From DASUXA01 sp036378155 (lineage in GTDB: Bacteria; Actinomycetota; Actinomycetes; Mycobacteriales; Micromonosporaceae): a DNA stretch of 17,828 nucleotides. A model generated the notes under the pieces. That model did no database searches. It saw nothing but the letters and a program-made list of their open reading frames with translations, and had not been told where the DNA came from. A program made the position numbers and the translations under genes. Location of the stretch: positions 1-17,828 of the forward strand of contig DASUXA010000061.1 of NCBI GenBank assembly GCA_036378155.1. The letters are read 5' to 3'. Every line of letters begins with the position of its first letter. Positions within the stretch are counted from its first letter, which is position 1. Below are positions 1 to 7,710 of this stretch, in pieces.

Positions 1-2
1 TC

Positions 3-59
3 ATCGACGAGACCACCAACCGCACCGTCGGCGCGGGGATGATCGTCGAGACGTCGTGA
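3..59 (+). CDS. cysN: Sulfate adenylyltransferase large subunit (CysN) or CysNC, C-terminal end only
   Basis: Only the last 18 codons and a TGA stop are inside the window. They read LIDETTNRTVGAGMIVETS when the cut first codon is taken as leucine. The segment from the isoleucine to the VGAGM run is the usual C-terminal signature of CysN, the GTPase subunit of ATP sulfurylase, which makes adenosine 5'-phosphosulfate in sulfate assimilation. Because the protein stops soon after this signature, a CysNC fusion carrying an APS kinase domain is unlikely. The gene converges on galK and is separated from it by a strong hairpin. The assignment rests on a short stretch, so a related translation-factor-type GTPase is possible but less likely. 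Confidence 0.7.
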   Translation: MDETTNRTVGAGMIVETS

Positions 60-85
60 CGCCGCCGGCGCGGCGCGGACCGGCC

Positions 86-120
86 GCCCCCTGCCGGCCC
101 CCGCCGTGCCGGCAGGGGGC
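86..120. terminator. Bidirectional hairpin terminator between convergent cysN and galK
   Basis: A perfect 12-bp inverted repeat lies here: GCCCCCTGCCGG at 86-97 and CCGGCAGGGGGC at 109-120, with an 11-nt loop. It fills the gap between two convergent genes, so it can terminate both transcripts. There is no U-tract on either side, which is common for actinomycete terminators. Confidence 0.75.
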
Positions 121-125
121 CGTCC

Positions 126-1268
126 TCACAGGCGGTGGGCGCCCGGCGCCGGGGTGGCGCGGTGCAGCCCCGGGGCGGGGTAGCCGCGCTCGGCGTACGC
201 GGCCGTGACGGCGGCCGCCACCGCGTCGGCGCGGTCGGCGTCGACCAGGGCGAGGACGCAGCCGCCGAAGCCGCCGCCGGTCATCCGGGCGCCGTACGCC
301 CCGCTGGCGAGCGCGACCTCGACCGCGGTGTCCACCTCGGGAACGGTGATCTCGAAGTCGTCGCGCATGGACAGGTGCGAAGCGGTCAACAGTGGACCGA
401 TGCCGCGCAGGTCCCCGGCGCGCAGCAACGCGACCGTGTCGAGGACCCGCTGGTTCTCCGAGACGACGTGCCGTACGCGCCGCCGGACCACGTCGTCGGG
501 CAGCCGACGCAGCGCGTCGTCGAGCCGGTCGAGCGGGATGTCGCGCAGCGCCGGTACCCCCAGGATGGTCGCGGCCGATTCGCAGGCGCGGCGTCGGGCG
601 GCGTACTCCCCGGTGACGTGCTGGTGTGGGGCTCGGGTGTCGACGACGAGGACGGAAAGACCGGCGGCGGTCGGGTCGAACGGGATCTGTTCGACCGTGA
701 GCGACCGGCAGTCCAGGAACAACGCGTGTCCGGGCGCGCACCGGATCGCGGCGGTCTGGTCCATGATCCCGCACGGCGCTCCGGCGTACTCGTTCTCCGC
801 TCGCTGCGCGAGCGCCGGTCGGTCCTCGGGGGCGAGGTCGAGGTCGCCGAGGTCGACGAGCGCGGTGAGCACCGCCGCCTCGAGCGCGGCGGAGGAGGAG
901 AGCCCGGCGCCGAGCGGGACGTCCGACGTGACCGCCATCATCGCGCCGGGCGGGTCGAGGCCGGCGTCCCGTAGCGCCCACACCACGCCCGCCGGGTACG
1001 CGCCCCAGCCGGTCACCCGGCGTCCGTGCGTTACCTCGTCGCGACCGAACCGGATCTCTTCGCCGGTCTGCTCGGACCAGACCCGCCACGTGGTGTCCGG
1101 CAGCGGCGCGGCTGCCACCACGGTGCGGCGGGGCAGTGCGAACGGCAGCACGAACCCGCCGTTGTAGTCGGTGTGCTCGCCGATCAGATTCACCCGGCCG
1201 GGCGCTGACCAGAGCCCAGCCGGCTCGGCGTCGAAGATACGGCGGAACGCCGCCGCCTGATCGGCCAT
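126..1268 (-). CDS. galK: Galactokinase (GHMP kinase family)
   Basis: This 380-residue protein matches GalK throughout its length. It phosphorylates galactose to galactose-1-phosphate with ATP, the first committed step of the cytosolic Leloir pathway. The galactokinase signature GRVNLIGEHTDYNGG lies at residues 24-38, the GHMP ATP-binding loop PLGAGLSSSAA at 118-128, a central CGIMDQ segment carries the catalytic aspartate, and the C-terminal glycine-rich motif MTGGGFGGC is intact. I chose the ATG at 1266-1268 because the protein then starts MADQAAAFRRIF, close to the family N-terminus. A GAGGA ribosome site sits about 7 nt upstream. An upstream in-frame ATG would add 33 proline/arginine-rich residues with no family match. 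The gene diverges from the DeoR regulator and galT, which suggests joint control by that regulator. Confidence 0.95.
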   Translation of the reverse strand: MADQAAAFRRIFDAEPAGLWSAPGRVNLIGEHTDYNGGFVLPFALPRRTVVAAAPLPDTTWRVWSEQTGEEIRFGRDEVTHGRRVTGWGAYPAGVVWALRDAGLDPPGAMMAVTSDVPLGAGLSSSAALEAAVLTALVDLGDLDLAPEDRPALAQRAENEYAGAPCGIMDQTAAIRCAPGHALFLDCRSLTVEQIPFDPTAAGLSVLVVDTRAPHQHVTGEYAARRRACESAATILGVPALRDIPLDRLDDALRRLPDDVVRRRVRHVVSENQRVLDTVALLRAGDLRGIGPLLTASHLSMRDDFEITVPEVDTAVEVALASGAYGARMTGGGFGGCVLALVDADRADAVAAAVTAAYAERGYPAPGLHRATPAPGAHRL

Positions 1269-1305
1269 GACGTCTGTCCTCGGTGGAATGTGGGTAGGTG
1301 CCCGA

Positions 1306-1334
1306 CGTCGCGGCGCCCATGGGGCGCCCCGACG
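1306..1334 (-). other. Hairpin in the galK 5' leader
   Basis: An inverted repeat pairs CGTCG plus GGCGCCC with GGGCGCC plus CGACG, with one C:C mismatch and a 3-nt loop centred at 1320. It lies between the candidate galK promoter (1349-1378) and the galK start (1268), so it would form in the untranslated leader. It could be a structural leader element, an attenuator or a protein-binding palindrome. The sequence does not distinguish these. Confidence 0.45.
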
Positions 1335-1348
1335 ACCGGGGTGCGGAC

Positions 1349-1378
1349 AGCATTCCAGCGCGCTCACTCACAAGTCAA
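1349..1378 (-). promoter_or_regulatory. Candidate galK promoter
   Basis: On the minus strand, TTGACT (1373-1378) resembles a -35 box. It is followed after 18 nt by AATGCT (1349-1354), a weak -10. This would start transcription near 1342 and give a leader of about 75 nt. It is the best -35 match in the divergent region, but the -10 agrees with the consensus at only three of six bases. Confidence 0.35.
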
Positions 1379-1383
1379 CAGAT

Positions 1384-1393
1384 TCGAACGTGT
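1384..1393 (+). promoter_or_regulatory. Candidate regulator-binding half-motif, galK side
   Basis: TCGAACGTGT at this position matches TCGAACATGT on the opposite strand at 1525-1534 at nine of ten bases. This copy sits just upstream of the putative galK -35 box. With the other copy beside the regulator's own candidate promoter, the pair could be operators for the adjacent DeoR-family protein. The short match could also be chance. Confidence 0.28.
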
Positions 1394-1519
1394 CCGGTGG
1401 CGCCGTCGGTAGGCATCCGGACCGAAGGCGCACGCTGTCGTCCCAGGAAGGGGCGCTTTTGCCGGGTTCGACGGCTGTCCCGGTGCCTGGTGCGGTCGGG
1501 GTCCCGACAATTCGCTGTG

Positions 1520-1548
1520 TTGAAACATGTTCGATCGCGTGGAAGGCT
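1520..1548 (+). promoter_or_regulatory. Candidate promoter of the regulator-galT transcript, overlapping a possible operator
   Basis: TTGAAA (1520-1525) resembles a -35 box. It is followed after 17 nt by AAGGCT (1543-1548), a poor -10. The stretch around 1508-1536 is the most AT-rich part of the region upstream of the regulator. TCGAACATGT on the minus strand (1525-1534) falls inside the spacer, so a bound protein would block RNA polymerase. Confidence 0.3.
1525..1534 (-). promoter_or_regulatory. Candidate regulator-binding half-motif, deoR side
   Basis: This is TCGAACATGT on the minus strand, the inverted partner of the 1384-1393 motif. It includes the palindromic AACATGTT core (1524-1531). 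It lies within the candidate promoter of the regulator gene, consistent with autoregulation, though this is inferred. Confidence 0.28.
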
Positions 1549-1635
1549 GTGCCGCATGCGTCCCCCAACGTCTCCACCAGGCGCCCACCGCGCCCCCGGC
1601 GCCTGCGCGCGCACCGCGAGGGCGAGGGTCCGCTG

Positions 1636-2427
1636 ATGCTCGCCCAGCAGCGCCAGGCGGCGGTTCTCGATCTGGTCCGGGTCCGGGGCGGGGTCCGGGT
1701 CGCCGAGCTGGTCCGGCACTTCGGCGTGTCGGACATGACGATTCGCCGCGACCTGGAGGTCCTCGCCGATCGCGGTCTGGTCGACAAGGTGCACGGCGGG
1801 GCGGTGGTGGTCGGCGCGCGCTCTGCCGACGAGCCCGGTTTCGCCGCGAAGTCGGGGCGGCAGACCGCCGAGAAGGAGGCGATCGCCGCGCGCGCCGCCC
1901 AACTGGTCGAACCGGGTGCCGCGGTCGCGCTGTCCGCCGGCACCACCACCGCCGCGCTCGCCGCGCGGCTGGTCGACGTCCCCGACATCACCGTGGTGAC
2001 GAACTCGATCCGCGTCTCCGACGTGCTGCACCGGGCCGGACGCGTCGACCAGACCGTGGTGCTCACCGGCGGCATCCGGACCCCGTCCGACGCGCTCGCC
2101 GGGCCGGTCGCCGAGGCGGCGATCGCGAGCCTCAACGTCGACCTGCTTTTCCTCGGCGTGCACGGGATGAGCGCCGACGCGGGGTTCACCACGCCCAACC
2201 TGATGGAGGCGAGCACCAACCGCAGGCTGGTCGACGCCGCGCGCAGGCTGGTCGTGCTAGCCGACCACACCAAGTGGGAGACCGTCGGGCTCGCCACGAT
2301 AGCCCCACTCGACGCGGCGGACGTGCTGGTCACGGACTCGGGTCTGCCCGCTGCCGCGCGCGACCACCTCGCCGCTCGGGTGGGCGAAATGGTCGTGGTC
2401 GACCCGGCGCGGCAGGAGGCATCGTGA
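1636..2427 (+). CDS. DeoR/GlpR-family sugar-responsive transcriptional regulator
   Basis: This 263-residue protein has the two-domain layout of DeoR/GlpR repressors. An N-terminal winged HTH spans about residues 1-58, with VAELVRHFGVSDMTIRRDLE as the HTH and HGGAVV just after it. A C-terminal DeoRC effector domain follows, with the phosphosugar-loop signature SAGTTTAALA, a TNSI segment and the LTGG and LFLGVHG motifs. These regulators bind sugar phosphates and usually repress neighbouring catabolic genes. The setting beside galK and galT suggests a galactose-derived phosphate as ligand. The start chosen is the ATG giving MLAQQRQAAVLDLV, the usual DeoR N-terminus, with GAGGG 7 nt upstream. The frame is open for over 100 codons further upstream, but that part is low-complexity and unrelated. 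The TGA stop overlaps the galT GTG start. Confidence 0.9.
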   Translation: MLAQQRQAAVLDLVRVRGGVRVAELVRHFGVSDMTIRRDLEVLADRGLVDKVHGGAVVVGARSADEPGFAAKSGRQTAEKEAIAARAAQLVEPGAAVALSAGTTTAALAARLVDVPDITVVTNSIRVSDVLHRAGRVDQTVVLTGGIRTPSDALAGPVAEAAIASLNVDLLFLGVHGMSADAGFTTPNLMEASTNRRLVDAARRLVVLADHTKWETVGLATIAPLDAADVLVTDSGLPAAARDHLAARVGEMVVVDPARQEAS

Positions 2428-3506
2428 AGAGGACTGTGACCACGCTCGCCGACGGTCGCGAGCTCGTCTACTTCGACGAGTCGGACGACACGGTCCGCGA
2501 CGTCGTCGACCGGCGCGCCCTGCCGCCCCCGCCGAGCGCTTCGCAGATCCGGTACGACCCGATCATGGACGAGTGGGTCACGATCGCGGCGCACCGGCAG
2601 ACGCGTACCTACCTGCCGCCGTCGGACCAGTGCCCGCTGTGCCCCTCGACGCCGCAGCGGTCCAGCGAGATCCCGGCGTACGACTACGACGTGGTCGTCT
2701 TCGAGAACCGCTTCCCGTCGTACAGCGAGCGCGGCGCGGCGGCGACCCCGGCGGCGCACCCGCTCACCCCGGTACGACCGGGCGTAGGGCGCTGCGAGGT
2801 GGTCTGCTTCACCGCCGATCACCACAGTTCGTTCAGCTCGCTGCCGGCCTCGCGGGTGCGCACGGTCGTCGACGTCTGGGCGGACCGCAGCAGCGAACTC
2901 GCCGCGCTGCCCGGCGTCGAACAGGTCTTCTGCTTCGAGAACCGGGGCGAGGAGATCGGTGTGACGCTGCACCACCCGCACGGGCAGATCTACGCGTACC
3001 CGTACATCACCCCGCGCACCCGCCAGATGCTGCGCTCCGCGCGCCGCTACGCGCGGACCCACGACGGCGCGAACCTGTTCGCGGCGGTACTCGCGGCGGA
3101 GCGTGCCGCCGGTGAACGGGTCGTCGCGGCCGACGAACGCTGGACCGCCTTCGTACCGGCGGCAGCGCGCTGGCCGTACGAGATCCATCTGTACCCGAAC
3201 CGGCAGGTCCCGGACATCGCGGCGCTGTCGGACGCGGAACGCGACAGCTTCGCCGAGCTGTACCCGCAGGTGCTGCGCCGGTTGGACGGATTGTTCGGCG
3301 AGCCCATGCCGTATGTCGCCGGGTGGCACCAGGCGCCGGTACGCGTCGACCGTGACCTGTCCTATCTTCACCTGCAGCTGTTCAGCCCGAAGCGGGCGCC
3401 GGGGAAGTTGAAGTACCTCGCGGGTTCGGAGGCGGGCATGGGTGCGTTCGTCAGCGACGTGGTGCCCGAGGAGGCGGCGGCGCGACTACGCGCTGTTCTC
3501 GTGTAG
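2424..3506 (+). CDS. galT: Galactose-1-phosphate uridylyltransferase
   Basis: This 360-residue protein is class I GalT of the HIT superfamily, which exchanges UMP between UDP-glucose and galactose-1-phosphate. The active-site run HHPHGQ is at residues 183-188, and the second His of HPH (H186) is the expected uridylylated nucleophile. A CPLC zinc-type pair (C70, C73) follows the RYDP segment, and the ENRGEEIGVT and GWHQAPV segments are typical of the family. Translation starts at a GTG that overlaps the regulator's stop (GTGA), with AGGAGG 4 nt upstream, so the two genes are coupled. GalK is divergent. GalE, needed to recycle UDP-galactose, is not in the window. Confidence 0.95.
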   Translation: MKRTVTTLADGRELVYFDESDDTVRDVVDRRALPPPPSASQIRYDPIMDEWVTIAAHRQTRTYLPPSDQCPLCPSTPQRSSEIPAYDYDVVVFENRFPSYSERGAAATPAAHPLTPVRPGVGRCEVVCFTADHHSSFSSLPASRVRTVVDVWADRSSELAALPGVEQVFCFENRGEEIGVTLHHPHGQIYAYPYITPRTRQMLRSARRYARTHDGANLFAAVLAAERAAGERVVAADERWTAFVPAAARWPYEIHLYPNRQVPDIAALSDAERDSFAELYPQVLRRLDGLFGEPMPYVAGWHQAPVRVDRDLSYLHLQLFSPKRAPGKLKYLAGSEAGMGAFVSDVVPEEAAARLRAVLV

Positions 3507-3602
3507 ACCGTGCGGACACCGGGCTGCCGGGCGGCCGTCTGCGCAGGGCGGGCGGCATCTCGACCGGCGCGCCGATTCACCAGCACCGACCAACGTGGAC
3601 GA

Positions 3603-3617
3603 GGCCGCGACGCGGCC
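3603..3617 (+). other. Small hairpin just upstream of the GH2 ribosome site
   Basis: GGCCGC (3603-3608) and GCGGCC (3612-3617) form a perfect 6-bp stem with a 3-nt loop. It ends 5 nt before the AGAAGGA ribosome site of the GH2 gene, in the 129-nt galT-GH2 gap. It might modulate relative expression or be a GC-rich coincidence. I see no clear promoter or other gene in this gap. Confidence 0.25.
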
Positions 3618-3635
3618 GGAAAGAGAAGGACGTTC

Positions 3636-5504
<1,869 letters not shown>

Positions 5505-5522
5505 GTCACGCGCCGCCGAGAT

Positions 5523-5565
5523 GCCCGTTCGTGGCGCCCGAGAGCGGGCGCCGCGAACGGCGGGC
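5523..5565. terminator. Long bidirectional terminator hairpin between GH2 and the HTH gene
   Basis: A 16-bp stem (5525-5540 with 5545-5560, one G:T wobble) closes on an AGAG tetraloop. With one bulged C it extends outward by GCCC/GGGC (5523-5526 and 5562-5565). It lies between two convergent genes, so it can end both transcripts. The rest of the gap to 5656 contains only a 9-base direct repeat (GTTGAACCG at 5596 and 5627) and no convincing gene. Confidence 0.8.
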
Positions 5566-5656
5566 TCCACCGGTCCCGGCGCGCACGAGGCGCGTGTTGA
5601 ACCGTCAGCATCGTGTACTGGCGCAAGTTGAACCGGGGGAGCTGTACACCTTGCCG

Positions 5657-6025
5657 TCATGGTCCGACGTCTCTTGCTGCTGCCGGTTGTCGCGGAACGA
5701 CGTTGAGGTGAATGTTGCCGATTCGGGCGACAATATCGAGGTGGCCCCCCAGGCCCAGGACGTACAAGCGCAGTGATTCCAAGCTAGTAGCAGAGCCATT
5801 TTCGATCTGACTGATGCGTGCCTGTGATAGCCCTGTCGCCTCAGCCGACTGAACCTGGGTCATGCCCAACTGCTTGCGAATTTCGGCGAGTTGAGCGCCG
5901 GACACCGACGCCAGCATTTCCTCGCGCATCCGGGCCCGCCGGGTAGTGCGTTCGGCGGTGTCCCAGGTGGGGTCGATGGCCTGCGCCTTGGCCTTCACGT
6001 CCCGCCAACTGGTCGGCTTGCTCAT
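5657..6025 (-). CDS. XRE-type helix-turn-helix protein, antitoxin-like (HigA type)
   Basis: This 122-residue protein has an N-terminal arm (about 1-42, charged and helical), then an XRE/Cro HTH at about 46-98. The core LGMTQVQSAEATGLSQARIS is followed by QIENGSATSLESLRLYVLGL and then GGHLDIVARIG, a layout typical of HigA/RelB-type antitoxins and small XRE regulators. AGGAG precedes the ATG by about 6 nt. Such antitoxins normally follow a toxin gene, yet no intact toxin is found upstream. The ATG instead overlaps the stop of a decayed regulator fragment (ATGA). Base composition is unusual for the window: 5761-5820 holds 30 G/C in 60 bases, which suggests acquisition by transfer. It may be an orphan antitoxin or a stand-alone regulator. 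Confidence 0.8.
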   Translation of the reverse strand: MSKPTSWRDVKAKAQAIDPTWDTAERTTRRARMREEMLASVSGAQLAEIRKQLGMTQVQSAEATGLSQARISQIENGSATSLESLRLYVLGLGGHLDIVARIGNIHLNVVPRQPAAARDVGP

Positions 6026-6344
6026 GGCTGCTCCTGCTTCAGGTCAAGGAGATGTTGCCAGCCGATGGTGTCGAGCCGGTGGGCGGCGGCAAGCCGGGTG
6101 GCGGCGACCCAGGTTGGCGCGTTCCGCTTCGAACCACGCCAGCGCCTCGCCGGAGGTGGCGAAGGTCGTCGGGGCGGTGGGCAGGTCGACCGGTTCGGGG
6201 CGCGTCGGCGGCAGGCTGGGGCTCAGCGCCGCCGGGGCGGCGCAGGCGCTGTGCAGGTACCAGCTGGTCGGCCGGCGTACCGCCCCGTCCCGTTCCGCCT
6301 GCGGCTCGTCCCCGGCGCGCGCACTCGGCGGCGAACACGCGCCC
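6022..6344 (-). pseudogene. Frameshifted remnant of an AfsR/SARP-like NB-ARC-TPR regulator
   Basis: Three consecutive minus-strand frames together read like the linker between the NB-ARC and TPR regions of AfsR-type regulators. GRVFAAECAR (6344-6315) is followed in the next frame by DEPQAERD, then SWYLHSACAAP, then GEALAWFEAERANL ending at 6110. After one extra G (6109) the third frame reads VAATRLAAAHRLDTIGWQ and stops at 6022. SWYLHSA, EALAWFEAERANL and the following VAA..LAA run are well-known signatures of this linker. Neither the upstream DNA-binding/ATPase part nor the downstream TPRs are present. No single frame gives a plausible protein. The final ten residues (HLLDLKQEQP) do not look like AfsR and may derive from the tail of a lost gene, perhaps a toxin, that preceded the HTH gene. 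Confidence 0.65.
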
Positions 6345-6418
6345 GTCCGGGACGCGCGTCGATCGTATGCGGGGTGACCGGCGTCGCGTAGACCCCGGAT
6401 TTTGTCCCAGCCGGTGAC

Positions 6419-6424
6419 TAGGCT
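6419..6424 (+). promoter_or_regulatory. Candidate -10 element of a leaderless promoter for the SWIM-to-VWA operon
   Basis: TAGGCT fits the actinobacterial TANNNT -10. The ATG of the SWIM gene follows after 8 nt (GCCGGGCC), with no ribosome site in between. That spacing puts the transcription start on or next to the start codon, the usual sign of a leaderless mRNA. No good -35 box is visible. Confidence 0.45.
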
Positions 6425-6432
6425 GCCGGGCC

Positions 6433-7710
6433 ATGTCGGTATGGAGCGTCGACCAGGTGCTCGCCCTCGCGCCGGACGCGTCGTCGCGCGCGGGCGCGCG
6501 CAGCGTGTCGCGCGCACGCGCCTGGCAGGCGACGGGACGTACCGACGACGTGAGCCTGTGGGGGCTGTGCCAGGGCAGCGGTCGCCAGCCGTACCAGACC
6601 TGCGTCGACCTGCGCGAGCCGGCGTACCACTGCTCCTGCCCGAGCCGTAAGGTCCCGTGCAAACACGTGCTCGGGCTGCTGTTGCTGTGGGTCTCCGGTG
6701 AGGTACCGGTCGGCGAACCGCCCGAGTGGCTGCTGCGGTGGCAGAACAGCCGAGCCGCGCGGCAGACGCGGGGGCAGCGGCGCGCCCCGGCTGCGCCGCC
6801 CTCGGAGAAGACGGTGCGACGGCGTGCCGACCGGGTCGCCGCAGGCCTCGACGAACTCGACCGCTGGCTGTCGGACCAGGTACGCCAGGGTCTGGCGGGC
6901 GCCTCGCGCGCCGGATACCGGCACTGGGCGACGATGGCTGCGCGGCTGGTCGACGCGCAGGCACCGGGCGTGGCAGGTGCGGTCGGTCGGCTCGCGTCGG
7001 TCGCGAGCAGCCCCGACCGGCTGCTCGCCGAGCTGGGTCTGCTCCGGCTGCTGGTCACCGGGTACCGCCGGCTCGACGAATTGCCCGCCGACCTCGCCGC
7101 GACGGTACGCGGACGCGTCGGTTTCCCGGTCGCGGTCGACGACGTGCTTGCCGGTCCGCCCGTGCGGGACGTCTGGCAGGTGCTCGCGGTACGCGACGAG
7201 GCGGAGGAGCGCCTGACGGTACGCCGCACGTGGCTGCGCGGCAGGCGCAGTGCCCGCCCGGCACTGGTGCTGTCGTTCGCCGCGCCCGGTCAGGAACTCG
7301 CCGCCGATCTCATCCCCGGTACCGAGATCGACGCCGACCTGTGCTTCTATCCCGGCGCGCAGCCGTTACGCGCACTGGTGGCGACGCGGTACTCGGCCGC
7401 CGCGTCCGCGGTACCGGCGGGCGGCGACTCGGTGAGCGAGGCGCTGGACGGGTACAGCGCGGCGCTCGCCGTCGATCCGTGGCTGGAACGGTGGCCGATG
7501 CTGCTCGACGGCGTCTGCCCGGTACACGCCGGCCGGTGGCACCTGGTCGACGGGAAAGGGGACGGGTTGCCCGTGCGCGGCGACGGGCCGCAGCCGTGGC
7601 GGCTGGTGGCGGCGGCGGGTGGTCGACCGGTGACGGTCGCGGCGGAGTGGACGGTCGCCGGGCTGCGACCGCTGACGGCGTGGGCTGAGGATCGGATGGT
7701 ACGGCTGTGA
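6433..7710 (+). CDS. SWIM zinc-finger protein (YehQ-like), first gene of the MoxR/VWA operon
   Basis: This 425-residue cytosolic protein has an N-terminal SWIM zinc finger of the CxCx(6)CxH form: C67, C69, C76 and H78 in HCSCPSRKVPCKH, followed by a hydrophobic helix (VLGLLLLW). SWIM domains bind DNA or proteins in many contexts. The remainder is a long helical and beta-rich region with no motif I recognise. It includes a basic arginine/alanine-rich stretch after residue 105 that may be a linker. A SWIM protein next to a MoxR ATPase and a VWA protein recalls YehQ of E. coli, whose function is unknown. Its stop overlaps the next start by 4 bp. No ribosome site precedes the ATG, which fits the leaderless promoter just upstream. 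The family call is firm, the role unknown. Confidence 0.88.
   Translation: MSVWSVDQVLALAPDASSRAGARSVSRARAWQATGRTDDVSLWGLCQGSGRQPYQTCVDLREPAYHCSCPSRKVPCKHVLGLLLLWVSGEVPVGEPPEWLLRWQNSRAARQTRGQRRAPAAPPSEKTVRRRADRVAAGLDELDRWLSDQVRQGLAGASRAGYRHWATMAARLVDAQAPGVAGAVGRLASVASSPDRLLAELGLLRLLVTGYRRLDELPADLAATVRGRVGFPVAVDDVLAGPPVRDVWQVLAVRDEAEERLTVRRTWLRGRRSARPALVLSFAAPGQELAADLIPGTEIDADLCFYPGAQPLRALVATRYSAAASAVPAGGDSVSEALDGYSAALAVDPWLERWPMLLDGVCPVHAGRWHLVDGKGDGLPVRGDGPQPWRLVAAAGGRPVTVAAEWTVAGLRPLTAWAEDRMVRL

Noticed and set aside
1267..1635. N-terminal extension of the DeoR regulator, or a separate small gene, in the divergent region
   Set aside because: The in-frame extension is low-complexity and unlike DeoR N-termini. 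The ATG at 1636 has a ribosome site and the correct family start. Other short frames here lack ribosome sites and coding character.
5596..5635. Direct repeat GTTGAACCG (two copies, 31 bp apart) as a possible att site or iteron
   Set aside because: Two 9-base copies near no integrase or replication gene are too weak to support either call.
5513..5776. Possible small plus-strand ORF after the GH2 gene
   Set aside because: It begins in the terminator hairpin, runs antisense into the HTH gene and its translation has no recognisable feature.
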